NCBI GenBank assembly: GCA_010909165.1
Contig: VJWM01000044.1
Coordinates: 496,001-560,000, forward strand
Reading direction: 5' to 3'
Source: Anthoceros angustus
Taxonomy: Eukaryota; Streptophyta; Anthocerotopsida; Anthocerotales; Anthocerotaceae
Length of the DNA stretch: 64,000 nt
The notes under the pieces were generated by a model. The model did no database searches. It was not told the DNA's origin and saw only the letters and a program-made list of their open reading frames with translations. Both the position numbers and the translations under genes were made by a program. Below are positions 47,340 to 57,565 of the stretch, in pieces (the stretch's first letter is position 1; each line of letters opens with the position of its first letter).

Positions 47340-47351
47340 GCTCTGATACCA
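47340..47351 (-). other. Primer-binding site, tRNA-iMet type
   Basis: On the minus strand it reads TGGTATCAGAGC, the classical plant retroelement site complementary to the 3' end of initiator tRNA-Met. It is separated from the 5' LTR by two bases (TG). Confidence 0.9.
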
Positions 47352-47353
47352 CA

Positions 47354-47949
47354 AGTAACACCCCCTTTTTCGGGGAGGTGGGGCAGTCACGCAATTAGCG
47401 ACAAAAACATCACCAGACACTAGTACTAGGCCTCCAAGTAGCTCGCAGTCCTTCCACGGGATGACTCGTAGTCAGCACGTCTGCCGCTGCTGTTTATTCC
47501 AACAAGAGTCAACAAGAATACATGGGAGATTAAAGAGCTCCCCATCTTTGCCTAAGCTAGGAGCTTAACTCTCTCCCCTCGATCTCCTCCTCAAATAGCT
47601 CTCCTGCAGTACGCTCACACTCTAAGCTCCCAAGGCCTGTAGGCACCTCACCCCTATTCTCACAAGAGTGTAGTTCCCAAGTGCTAGGATCCTTCTAGAC
47701 ATGCTCACACTCCAGGCTCCCAAAGCCTCTAGGCACCATAGTCCTATCCTCACCCAATGCTAGGATCACAAGATGTTTTTTCCTCTAGGGCTAGCCTCAA
47801 CTCTTTTTATAGGGAGGCTTACATCATTCCCAAAGTAACTGCCTAAAGAAGACTTTCTTCTTTAAGCCCTAAGCTAAGTCTTACCACCACAATTACAACT
47901 TACTAAACTAGATCTAGTGCTGCATGCCTCTCATGCAAGGCGTCTTACT
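47354..47949 (-). repeat. 5' LTR (right copy)
   Basis: About 596 bp, matching 41659-42237 over almost its whole length. It carries a longer segment near 47590-47645 absent or replaced in the left LTR. Ends AGTAA...TTACT as in the left copy. Confidence 0.88.
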
Positions 47950-48175
47950 TAAAGGCTTTATACAAAATAAAAAAAAATGCAAAGATAGGAAGTCCATCTA
48001 TACCGTGGTGGGGGAAACAAATCACGAAAGAGCCCTTGGCCAAGGAAAATAGTTCTCCCAATTTTCTACCCTCAAGTTGCCCACCACCCCAATTGAATAA
48101 TAATTGAATATACTGCTAGGTAAATATAGAATGCTAATATAGAAAACCAATCAATGAGAATAACTCAATTTAATA

Positions 48176-48329
48176 GCTGTATCAATTATTACGATAACCT
48201 ACAACATGATTTATTTTCACCTTGCATGATAACATTTGCCCCTTGACCAGGGGCTGTATCAATTATTACGATAACCTACAACATGATTTATTTTCACCTT
48301 GCATGATAACATTTGCCCGTTGGCAAGGG
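48176..48329. repeat. 77-bp tandem duplication
   Basis: Two units start gctgtatcaattattacgat at 48176 and 48253. They share the whole sequence through gataacatttgccc and differ only near the end (cttgaccagggg against gttggcaagggg). Confidence 0.85.
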
Positions 48330-48826
48330 GCGGTATACGACAGACATAATAGGTTAACCACTAGGGAACAAAAGGCAAGGGAAATGATGGCTGGGCACAA
48401 GGGTTTTTGTGGGGAATGTTAGGTAAAGAAAAGAATGGCCAAGGCACATGGGTTTGGTTATTTCCGTGTGTCTAGACCACTTGGGTGTCTTTGGTCACGA
48501 AATTCTTTAATAATAATAATTTCTTGGTATTTTTAAATTTTAATTGATTTAACGAGTTTTATAATTTAATTAAAATAATCTATTATCATAAAAATATCTT
48601 ATGCAAATCACCAGATTAAGTAGAGAAATTTAAAACCTTAGAAATATTTTGATAGATCAACAACAAACATTGATAGAAGAAGAAGAAGAATTTTATTTAA
48701 GTCCACTAAGGACGGATTTCCGTCATGGGACTTGGTACTTAACAACTTGTACCATGGTGTGCCTAAGCTACTTGCACCAAGGGCATCCACTCCCTTTAAG
48801 CACCCTATCTAAGTACCGATCTAAGC

Positions 48827-48972
48827 TCAGGATACTTAATCACGACGTTCTTATAAATGTGTGTTGGCCTAAGCCATTTGGACACACATTTATAAGAACT
48901 CAGGATACTTAATCACGACGTTCTTATAAATGTGTGTTGGCCTAAGCCATTTGGACACACATTTATAAGAAC
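48827..48972. repeat. 73-bp tandem duplication, each unit containing a perfect hairpin
   Basis: Units are 48827-48899 and 48900-48972 and appear identical. Each contains an inverted repeat with 18-bp perfect arms (gttcttataaatgtgtgt and its complement) around a 17-nt centre that itself holds tggc-ctaa-gcca. Hairpins lie at 48847-48899 and 48920-48972. Confidence 0.85.
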
Positions 48973-49374
48973 AGCAACAGCTCCGAAACTGGAGAGGTAT
49001 CTACTCGTTTGCAAAAAGTACCAACTTATTTTATGGTACTTATCGGTACTGAAATGTATTAGGAGAAGTATGGATCTAAGAACGGTAGAAATAGTGTAGG
49101 GCAAGTCTTTGGCATCAGAATAAAGTGTATTCAGTGGTAGAAACCTAAAACCTAGCTTGGCTTGCGTGTCCCGTCTACGTAAATTCTTTTCATGTTCTCT
49201 TACGCCGGAACGAAAGGAAGTAGTTGGAGGTGTCGGCGCAGGTCTTCTGACCGGCAGCCTCGCGCACCTCCTTTTCACGCTCCGAGAGGTGCGCGCAGGG
49301 AGGAAAGGCTCCCTGCCGCCGCCTGCACTAGGCGGCGCCATTCCCCAGCTTGGCGGAGGTCGGAAATATGAAAA

Positions 49375-50150
49375 GGCAGAAGAAGAGGAGGAAAACCCAG
49401 TGAAAGCCAAGCTTCATCCTGTATGTATGTATGTAAAGGCCACACCTCCTCCTGTTTGTCAAGGCTAAGCCTCCTCCTGTGAAGGCGAAGGACAAGCCGG
49501 CGGTGGAGGCTAAGCCACCATTGAAGCCGGCGGTGGAGGCTAAGCCACCATTGAAGCCGGCGAAGGTGAGTTTCCAACAGGCAAAGAGCTCGGCCGGCGT
49601 GAAAGCTAGGGCCCTGTCCACGGAAGAACTGGCGGTCCCCAGCCAGAAGACGGGACGCGAGGCGAGCGTGGGCAACATCAGCACAACGCTCTGCGATACC
49701 TTCGGACAGGAGTTGAGCAGGAACGTGACGGCCTTCTTGAGCAATCAGGTGCAGCCCAGTCCGGGGATGCCGCGGCGCACAGCCTGGCCCAGCACGAGCC
49801 ACGAAAACAAGAAGCCCGAGAGCTGGGAAGCTGGAGGATGAAGGGAAAGGCAGTGACCGTGGCGGTCGCAAAGGGTCTCCCACCCGATGCGGGTGGCAGA
49901 CGACAATGGCAATTCTTGTGAGCGGCTGTGAGTCCTTTCTTGTGACCTCGCAGCCGACGGGAATGCCACTGGCAACCCCAAGGCCGCCTACGGGGAGCTC
50001 ACTAACGCCATCCTGCAGAGCCATTCAGCAGACTCTGGCTTGCACGGACGGCTCCATCATCGGCAGGGAGCTCGTCAAAACCGCTCGCCTGTACATCAAA
50101 CTTAACACACGACGAGAACGCAGACTTCATCTGCGAATACACTAGGACAC
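49375..50150 (+). pseudogene. Type II metacaspase pseudogene (linker and p10 part only)
   Basis: The plus strand encodes VKAKDKPAVEAKPPLKPA, then [40 protein letters not shown] and TTLCDTFGQELSRNV. This parallels the linker/p10 region of the intact gene at 61.19-62.66 kb. After 49750 the frame shifts. Matches continue in other frames (SGCESF near 49920, then a TNAILQ-like part and [11 protein letters not shown] near 50070-50100). The catalytic p20 half is absent. A 30-bp tandem duplication at about 49498-49557 repeats the Pro/Lys unit. Confidence 0.82.
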
Positions 50151-50826
50151 ACGACGAGAAAGCAAACTTTATCTGCAAAAGTGTGCGTAGCCTGAATTTC
50201 AGCACCAATTTCCTTCCCTGTGCAATATTCAACTGCGATCAGCGGATCTGTAAACTAAGTCACGTTTTGTGACTTGATCAAAGCTTGTCACATATTTCCT
50301 CTTCCTTGCAATAGGTGACAGTCACAGAAAAATAGGACGCCTCCACCTTCCTTTCCTGAGCTTCCCAGGTTCTGCAATGACAAGTTAGAATCAAAAGACA
50401 GAATAACAAGTGAAACCTTCATGGACCAAAAGATCAAATAACAGGTGAAACCTGAAGGTGGACGAGAGGCCGCGTCCAATGCAGGATATGACAGTCAGAG
50501 TGGTGCCACTGCCAAACTCGGTTTCCAAGGGCCACAGTAACATACAGGCACCAGAAGTGATACAACGCTGCCTTCCGAATTCGAATAGAAGATGCCGGTG
50601 AATTGCATCTATACTCCACTAGGGGTAAAATTTGTATATCCAGTATCAGCTGAAGCAAGACAAAGGGGATGGATGATGAGCAGCCTACAGGTAGAAGGGA
50701 TTGGACATCACAAGTCGATGCAAAAAGGAGGGAGGCAAATACAGCTGTTGGATGGAAGCAGCAGCAGCAGCCAGTGAAGCTAGATCTCACCTAAAAACAG
50801 CCAAGAGTTGGAGAGGTGGCCATCAA
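50151..50826. other. Spacer between the damaged metacaspase and E1-beta copies
   Basis: No gene. This stretch corresponds, inverted, to the 60.36-61.2 kb spacer: a motif like gaattgcatctatactccact near 50598 is the counterpart of the region near 60630. The minus strand near 50780-50700 resembles 60400-60480 (leader/3' region of the intact E1-beta). Confidence 0.5.
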
Positions 50827-51654
50827 TCATCCCACAGCTCTCTGGTGGCCTGCGGATCGGTAGCACGCCCTCTTGGCAGCCCGAACGATATCCTCAATCT
50901 GCGGAACAGCAAGGCGCTCCAAGTTGGCAGCGTAGGGCATCGGGATGTCGGCCTCGGCAATCCGCTCCACGGGAGCGTCCAAGTACTCGAAGCTGTCGTC
51001 CACGACGGTAGCGCAGATCTCCGCACCGACGCCGTGCTGCGGCCATCCCTCCTCCACAGTCACCAGGCGGGAGGTCTTGCGCACGGAGGCGTTGATGGCG
51101 TGGCGGTCCAGCGGCCGGATGCTCCGCAAATTCAACACCTCGGCGCTGATGCCGTCCGTAGCCAGCTCCTCCGCGGCCTTGAGCGAAAAGCCTACCATCT
51201 TGGAAAAAGCCACAATGGTAACATCCGTGCCCTCTCGCTCCACCTTGGCCTGGCCGATGGCAAGCGTGAAGCTGGGATCCAGCGCCTGCTGCGACACCGG
51301 GAAGCTCTCCCCGTACAGAATCTCGTTCTCCAGAAACACCACGGGGTCGGGATCCCTGATGGCGGCCTTGGCCGCTCCCACCCCGATTCCTGTGAACCCC
51401 GCCTCCTTGATGGGAGTGTCCAGCACCCGTGCAGGCCCGAACTTCTGCAGCAGGCCCTTGGTGACCTTGTACGCCCCCTGGTACTCTCCCACCTCTTCTC
51501 CCATGACGAACACCGTGGGATCCGCCGCCATCTCCTCCTCCAGCGCCGTGTTGAGTGCATCTCTGACACTCATCTCCCCGCTCGCCGCCGCAAACCCCCT
51601 GCATTTCCCCGCGGCCGCCACTCTCCGCCCGACCGCCACAGCCGCCCGTCGCAT
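50827..51654 (-). pseudogene. Pyruvate dehydrogenase E1-beta copy with an in-frame 87-codon deletion
   Basis: The ATG at 51654 (MRRAAVAVGRRV) opens a 275-residue frame that follows the intact E1-beta at 59.26-60.36 kb almost residue for residue. The exception is one clean deletion: GVGAA joins KAAIRDPDP directly, losing FYGLRP...DARGLL (87 residues, 261 bp). The lost part includes the [14 protein letters not shown] helix and the [16 protein letters not shown] block needed for cofactor/subunit contacts, so a normal E1-beta fold is unlikely. There are few substitutions elsewhere (for example ITKG to VTKG, LAKDG to LATDG, IAGAD to IAEAD). The rest of the frame is fully open, so either duplication is recent or the short protein is kept. 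No introns. Confidence 0.75.
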
Positions 51655-52424
51655 TCGCCATTGCCATTGCCACTCAGCGCGCTCCGAGGGCCAGCCACGT
51701 GCCAAACACAAAGCCACCTGGTGTCGGCAAGCCACGTGTCAACAACAACGCCCGCTGAGTAATGTCTTACCTTCGCCAAGTTTCCCGTGGGCCTCCGATT
51801 CACCACCTCAACACTACCCTAGTATCCATCACCATCCCATACAACAGTAAACAGCACAAGTACAAACGCGATTCACCTGCTCAACACTGCCCCAATCACG
51901 ATATACACTCAACAATCGACTGCGCAAGTATAAAGGATCAAACTAAACTAGAACACAGCTCTAACGGCCTTTACATGGGGGAGTAGGTTACACTAATTAG
52001 GAATCTAACATAATATACTTAATATAGTGCTCTGAAAAAATGACAGAATTTATCTAGGTTCCTACCCGGTTTGACACTTGTAGGTACTCAAACCTAGGTC
52101 TTACATAAATTTTTTTTCTATTTTAAAATCTCTATCAAAATAACTAGAAGTAACTATAGTACAATTATAATATTATAAATCCTAGCTAGACAATGATGTA
52201 GATGGCCATTTCACAAAACTGCCGAGGGGATTCTTTTATGGGATAAGACTTGGCCCATGGTACATGAAAGTGTGTGATTGGCCTTATGCCTTATACCTTT
52301 CGAACCATGCTAGAGGATCTTCTCTTGCTCCAAGCTCTATATAAAAGTGTGTGATTGGCCTTAGGCCTTATACCTTTCGAACTACGCTAGAGAATTTTCT
52401 CTTGCTCCAAGCTCTATATAAAAG
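51655..52424. other. Intergenic region with 76-bp tandem repeat
   Basis: No gene seen. From about 52000 the sequence is AT-rich. At 52267-52420 a 76-bp unit beginning aaagtgtgtgattggcctta is present twice (52267, 52343), with a third start at about 52420. Each unit ends ctctatataaa. Confidence 0.6.
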
Positions 52425-52800
52425 TGTGTGACGTCCAAAGATCCATAGGAATTACGAAGTCCTTTCATAGCTTCAAAACCTTGCTCCACGTTTAACAGCT
52501 CAGCTCCTCTAGGCTAACATATATGTATGCCACAACTCTATGAATGATTGGAGTTACAAACCTCCTAACAAACCTGTGAATTGTTGAAATGCCTACCCCA
52601 AAGCTATCACCAATGAGAGCAATGTATCCCTTCTTACCAGGCATCTTAATACAGTTCCCACTTATAATTCAACAGACAGCATGACTCGGCCTGGGATAGA
52701 AGCAAAGCCATGAATAATAGTCCAAGATAAAGCTTCACGCACAAGGCTACAAAGGTAATGAAAAGCAGGCCAAGAGAATTTGAAAAACATTTGAAAACAT
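52425..52800 (-). mobile_element. PIF/Harbinger-type DDE nuclease remnant
   Basis: In different minus-strand frames the segment encodes FSWPAFHYLCSLVREAL and SIPGRVMLSVE (helical N-terminal part, about 52780-52670). Next come IGDSFGVGISTIHRFVRRFV (helix-turn-helix-like, about 52620-52560) and FEAMKGLRNSYGSLDVTH (about 52480-52430). The last resembles the first-aspartate motif GxxDxTH of plant Harbinger/HARBI1 nucleases. The order is correct but frameshifts and stops separate the parts, and the remaining DDE motifs are absent. The assignment is by eye. Confidence 0.6.
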
Positions 52801-53779
52801 GCAAGGTCAAAAGACCTTGCTTCAGATCCGGAAAGCCACGACGACAGGCTCACTCCGTGTAGCCCATGGTCCACTCGGTGAGGCCGGCTTCCACATTTCT
52901 TTATGCCCGCAAGGGCTACAGGATACGGAGCCTTCGCGATATCGGCTGGTTCAATCTGTCTACGTAGAACCACCTGAAAGCCTACTCCTCCAAGTTTCAA
53001 ATCGTTTTGTAGGGTTAGACAATTCCGGACAGTGTGCTAAAATGGGTGCAATTAATCTGATTTTTTTAGGACATGTTCATACGTGTATCAAAACCGTAAC
53101 TGCAAAAAACCGGACATATTTACAGGGTACGAAAAACTGCATATGAAAGTGCAAAAACCAGCATCAACTCCCAAGAAACAAGCCCGATTTTGCAAAGCAT
53201 CGGCAAAACGATGGCCAACAGACTAGTCGGTGTCCAGACCGGACGCAGCTAAGGAACCAGAATGGCCGTCCGGACGTGTTCTTGCAACTATCAACTACAT
53301 CCGTCTGCAACACTCGAACAGGCGCAGTTTGCCAATCATCAAATCAACATGAAACGGGCAATCATCTACTCGCCCGACGTTGGGTGCACCTCGCCGCCCT
53401 CTCCTTACTGCTAACTGCTAAGGAGGCCACAATTTCAGGGCATCTTCGCAGTTCTGCGGGCCCTTCTGGGCCCTTCACACAGGTTAGCAACCTGCGCTTG
53501 CGAGTCTAGGTCCTCACACAACGCCAGCAAACAGGGAGCCTTGTCTGCCAGCGCTTTCTGATCTACTTCGAGACCAGCATTCAGTAGAATTCCGGGATTC
53601 TCTCCACCACCTCACCTGCTTCACGCCCTACTGCTGGCCTTCCGCACTTACAATGGAAGTCATCAATTTCTCGTCCATTTGCACAAGCCACATGAGTAGG
53701 AGCTTCTCCCGTCTAAGAAATGGAAGGAAAGGTGCCGTTTAAGTGCCAGCAAACGGCAGGCAGCGAAAACTCTTCTCAC
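52801..53779. other. Intergenic region
   Basis: No supported gene. An open minus frame at 53000-52800 leads into the Harbinger remnant and may be its N-terminal extension. The remainder is without recognisable signals. Confidence 0.45.
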
Positions 53780-54000
53780 TGACATGCGTGGAGGTTGCAA
53801 ACCCAAGCCTTGGCTCTCCACACCGGTACAAGAGCATCGGATTTGATTCCGGCGAACGCTAAAACAAGAGGGTCAGCGCGGCTTCCTTAAGGGTCTTGTC
53901 CCGAATCTGCTGAAAGTCGGGCTTGCTGCAAGCATCACCTACCTTGTGTCCGAGGCAACGGACAAGCAGTTCTCACTGAATAATGAGCAGCTGATGAGTT
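53780..54000 (+). pseudogene. Carrier last-exon fragment (duplicate of 40.6-40.8 kb)
   Basis: Plus-strand sequence from about 53789 (gaggttgcaaacccaagcc) to 54000 follows exon 4 of the mitochondrial carrier at 40609-40807 closely, including the matching splice-acceptor position. It has indels and substitutions that break the frame (for example gattccggcgaacgct). It is immediately followed, as in the original, by the LAS1 3' end. No upstream carrier exons are present. Confidence 0.82.
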
Positions 54001-54165
54001 GATTAAGTCTCCAATGACGTGATGTTCACAACGACCCTTGGCGGATTCGCGGGGATGATGCACAAAATGTCCTCTCCAGGCGCCACATAGGGTTCAAGTG
54101 CAGTACGGAACGGGATGAACCGTATAACGCGCCAATGGAAGTGAAGGAGTCCTGTTAAGTTACGT

Positions 54166-57000
54166 CTACAGTACGTGGACAGACGCCCGCAATACTGCCA
54201 ACAGGTCGTCTCCACATGGCTGGAATGAACCATTTTGCAACAAGCACCCTTTCAGCGGTCTTGCTTGCTGGTCGAAAGAACCAGAGGGGTCTTCTGCTCT
54301 CTGCGCTGCCCTTGCCTCGAGACGTGACCAGTCATCACCACTCGTTTTTTGAGCTCCATCATCCACAGCAGAAGGCTTCGATGAGCTCAACAAAACTGCA
54401 CGTTCCACAAGCTCATCAGCCGGACTGCTTGTAGCTCTACGAGGGTCCTCGTCACCTGGAGTGGAAGGTGCAGCCACATCCCTATCGACATTTCGAGGCA
54501 AACTTGAACCCAATCGCTCTCCTACTCTATTTGCTGCTGAGCCTCCATCTAAGTTGCGTTCGAACTCGCAGTCAAAATTGCTTTCCTCTATGTGCCTGCC
54601 TCGAAGAATTGTACCTATAGCGCAAGGCCTCCACCCGTGCACCTTTTTCCACCTTCGTGATGACCCAGTCGGGACAGTACCAGTCTTCTCGGCTTCCGAC
54701 CCTTTTAGAGTTGCTGCAGCCTTCAAGACTTCACGGATAAGAGACACCTGCTGCTCCTTAGCCTCAGCTACTGTGACCTCAAGATCGGGTTGTGGGGCAG
54801 GTGCCATGAACTCGCTGGTTTTTATCAACCTCTCTGAACCAGGCGCAGGCTCATGGACTGCGGCTGACCTCATCAATACCACTGGTTGCCCTCTTGTTCC
54901 TTGCCTACAACCATTGCTCATTGCCTGGTCCGAGCCCTTCATATCTGTGCCAGGCAGCTCACCACTTCTGTGCTGCCCTGTGAAACTACTTTCAGAATCA
55001 ATCATGAAATCGACTGCACCAAGTTTAGCAAGAATTACAGCTCGTCGAAGCAATCTCCTGTCTCCAATCTGTTTCGCCAGAAGGGAGACAAGTCTCTCCA
55101 GCTGTTTGTTTGTGCCTATCTTCCGTAGACACTTGAACAGTAACTCCTTCAATACTCCATTAAATAGTGCACCTACAAGGGGAGGGCCCTCCGATGGACT
55201 CTGACCATTATCAACCTTACGAGCTTTAAGTGGAGGAAGCTCTGAATTCCTGGTCGATAGCTTCTCACCGAGAAGCCAGGCTCCCCAATCTAGTAAGCCA
55301 GAAACCACTGATGAAGACGAGCTGAGAAATTTATTTTCTGCAGCTGAGGGCTCTTGCTTGTGAAGCTGTGTCCTGGTAGCCGCAATTTGGCTTTCAACAG
55401 CAGACTCGCCGTCATGTGTCTTGTCCTCACACAGTCTGTCAATGATGCGCGTCAGTAACATGAGCGGCAACTCAGGCATGTGAGAGGCCAGCCTCCTGAT
55501 CGCATACTTCCACACTGCAGCTGCAGGGTCAGCCAATTGATCACGTTGTGGACTGCCCATACCATCCCGATGGTGAAGTCCACTATCATTAGTGGACGAC
55601 AAGGCACCATGAGATTGATTGTCCTCTTCCGCTACTCGCAATTGACCTATGAGCCCATCATCTACTATAATGGAGACCAGATCTGATCTAGCTGAGGAAC
55701 AAAGCTCCAGCAACTGGTCAAGCTGAAGATTCTGCTGCCGCTTCAAAGCTGTCAAAAATCAAATCACTGTCAACATCTGCTGTTCCACAACAGTCAGTGC
55801 AACCACATTCAAAATCACAGCTCTTCAAGCCACAGCAAACCTTTTCTAGTCTTCTTCAGCTCTTTCCGATCAAGGGGATCCTGCTCCTCCTGCTCGTCAG
55901 ATGTGGGTGGACAACTCTTGGCGCTTGCTGAGGTTAGGTGTAAAGCTTGGACGTACTCCATCAGTTTAAGCTTCAACTGTGTTCGCACGTCCTGTAACTT
56001 CTGTTCCTGGAATGACCAGTAGTGCGACTCCAACCAAGATAACATCTGCAAACTTGCATCAACAAAAAAAGTCATAAAAAACTCCCAAGCCAGTGACGGG
56101 TTGCATAGCAGATAAAAGGTGTTGCCAAATCACCTCTTTACTCCCGTCCCGGAGGAGTGAAATGGCAGGAAGCTCCATGTGTGCAGATTCTGAGAAACGA
56201 AAGCTGGTGTTAGGTCCTCAGCAACATCCACCGATGAAAAAAACCCAGATATGACGTCCGAATGTTCCATCGTGCGTGGAGTGCAGGAATACCATGCCGA
56301 ATGTCAACCAGCACACGAGGTAGGCCGACTTTCTCCGCTCGGGTAGCCACGGATGCAGAGTTACGCCTGTGAGCCTGGTCCACAATCCCGTTCACTAACC
56401 TGTCGCGGCAGCAGTCATCTGGAAGGGTTGATTCGGGCACACAATCCAGCACCCTCAGCCAAAACACAACGAACAGACGTTTGCATACCTCATGGTAGTC
56501 ATTGCGTACATCATCTGCAGCATCCCTTCCGGAAGAGCCAGGTGCGCTGGCAGCCCTGTTCTGCAACGCCCGCCATCAGCCAAGACTCATCTCAGACTTC
56601 CAGCTCGCAGACAATTCTGTCAATATTGCAACACGGAGACCACAGCCAACGGCCGCACCTGAATTCCGCATCTCGTTGATGCACGCCTATAATTTTCCCG
56701 CTGACCTCCACGGCCACAGGCACGTCGCCCCTGCTGTGCCATGCAGCAATCTGCGACCCGCCACGAGCACGAGCATGAGCACAAGGCTCCCTCCTCCAGA
56801 ATCCACAGCACACAGCGGCACCACTCCCTTCCTCACTCACTCACCCGATTCAATGCAGCGGAAACCCGAGCCGGACGGCCGGAGAAAAGGGCCGAGCGCA
56901 GGGCCCTCCACTCCTTCCAGCTCTGCCACGGCACACGCCTGAGCTCCGACTGCGCCCGCCCCCGCTTCCTGCTGCCTCCACCATCCCCTTCAGACGCCAT
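54166..57000 (-). CDS. LAS1: LAS1 pre-rRNA ITS2 endonuclease (plant-type, HEPN domain)
   Basis: Seven exons on the minus strand (57000-56845, 56750-56659, 56560-56489, 56399-56293, 56189-56134, 56045-55841, 55748-54166) join in phase to 756 residues. N-terminal LAS1 blocks: VPWQSWKEWRALRSALFSGR, IAAWHSRGDVPVAVEVSGKI, and EGMLQMMYAMTTMRLVNGIV across intron 3. The HEPN nuclease motif RHESAH is assembled across intron 4 (VDIRH|ESAHMELP). A helix with WLESHYWSFQEQKL follows. The long last exon has LLDWGAWLLGEKL, VGALFNGVLKELLFKCLRKI and, near the end, WRPCAIGTILRG. LAS1 cuts ITS2 during 60S ribosome maturation in the nucleolus. Introns are about 55-100 bp, all GT-AG. It shares a short divergent promoter with the gene at 57206. 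A fragment of its last exon recurs at 40.8-41.57 kb. Confidence 0.9.
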
Positions 57001-57205
57001 GGATCCGTTTAGCGGACCAACCCCGCCCTTTCGCGGCTTTCCGTTAGGGCTCCGGCCGTGCTAACTGCTCCGCCCCGCCTTGTCACGCGCTCCAGGCCTC
57101 CATGGCCGCATCGCATGCTGGCGGGCGAGATGGTGGTGCGCGCCGCTGCCCCTGCCGCCGCGTCCTCCTCCTGCCAATGTGAGATATTGCGGCGCCTCCT
57201 ACGGC
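57001..57205. promoter_or_regulatory. Compact bidirectional promoter between LAS1 and a small gene
   Basis: Only 205 bp separate the LAS1 start (57000, minus) from the first in-frame ATG of the plus-strand gene (57206). The spacer is GC-rich and has no obvious TATA box, so both genes probably share a promoter. Confidence 0.5.
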
Positions 57206-57565
57206 ATGGGCGCACCTCTGAGCCCCGCCCTGGGGTTCCTGACCAAGCTGAACAAGAAGGTGGAGGACCTGGGGCCGGCCATGGCGCTCATCAGTATGGG
57301 CACATCCGCCGGCTACTTCCTCTCATCCAGAGAACATTCCTGGCAGCTGGAGATCGCCAAACTGGAGGCTGAACTCCGCTACGAGAAGGAGCGCGCGCAA
57401 AAGGATCTGGCCCTCCTGATGAAGGACTTGGAGCGTGAAAGGGAGGCGCGCGAGGCTGCCGTTCAGAAGGCCCGGGCTGACACCTCCAACTACTTCCTTC
57501 GTTCCGGCGAATACGAGAACATGATGAAAAGAATTCACGGAGACGGGAAACCTAACCCAACCTAG
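57206..57565 (+). CDS. Small protein of unknown function with a hydrophobic segment and coiled coil
   Basis: The frame from the ATG at 57206 (MGAPLSPALGFLTKLNKKVE) gives 119 residues. A mildly hydrophobic segment (GPAMALISMGTSAGYFL) is followed by a long charged helix (LEIAKLEAELRYEKERAQKD and LEREREAREAAVQKARADTS) and an Asn/Pro-ending tail. The upstream frame is open to about 57080 without an ATG, so a 5' exon or non-AUG start is possible. I do not recognise a family. The placement opposite LAS1 and the coherent helix support it being real. Confidence 0.5.
   Translation: MGAPLSPALGFLTKLNKKVEDLGPAMALISMGTSAGYFLSSREHSWQLEIAKLEAELRYEKERAQKDLALLMKDLEREREAREAAVQKARADTSNYFLRSGEYENMMKRIHGDGKPNPT

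Larger units (their letters stand above)
41659..47949 (-). mobile_element. Rearranged Ty3/gypsy (chromovirus-like) LTR retrotransposon
   Basis: Two direct LTRs of about 580-596 bp bound a 5.1-kb interior. The primer-binding site beside the right LTR and the purine tract beside the left LTR show that it reads on the minus strand. The interior holds gag zinc-knuckle, protease/RT junction, RT, RNase H and integrase sequence in the Ty3 order (RT-RH-INT). It is internally scrambled: part of gag is inverted, the RNase H region occurs three times and integrase twice. Stops, frameshifts and a deleted RT palm make it non-autonomous. Candidate target duplication: tagag (41654-41658) against taaag (47950-47954), one mismatch. 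Plant element; defective. Confidence 0.9.
47950..49370. other. AT-rich repeat-bearing spacer
   Basis: No gene is supported between the element and the metacaspase pseudogene. Two separate tandem duplications (48176-48330 and 48827-48972) are listed separately. The remainder is AT-rich with no coding signature. Confidence 0.55.

Noticed and set aside
48827-48972. CRISPR-like or microRNA array
   Set aside because: Only two contiguous units with no spacers, and this is a eukaryotic nuclear context. The hairpin is short for a plant MIRNA, and no small-RNA evidence is available.
50701-51850. Plus-strand frames of 301-353 codons
   Set aside because: Antisense shadows of the E1-beta copy; equivalent shadows occur opposite the intact gene on the other strand.
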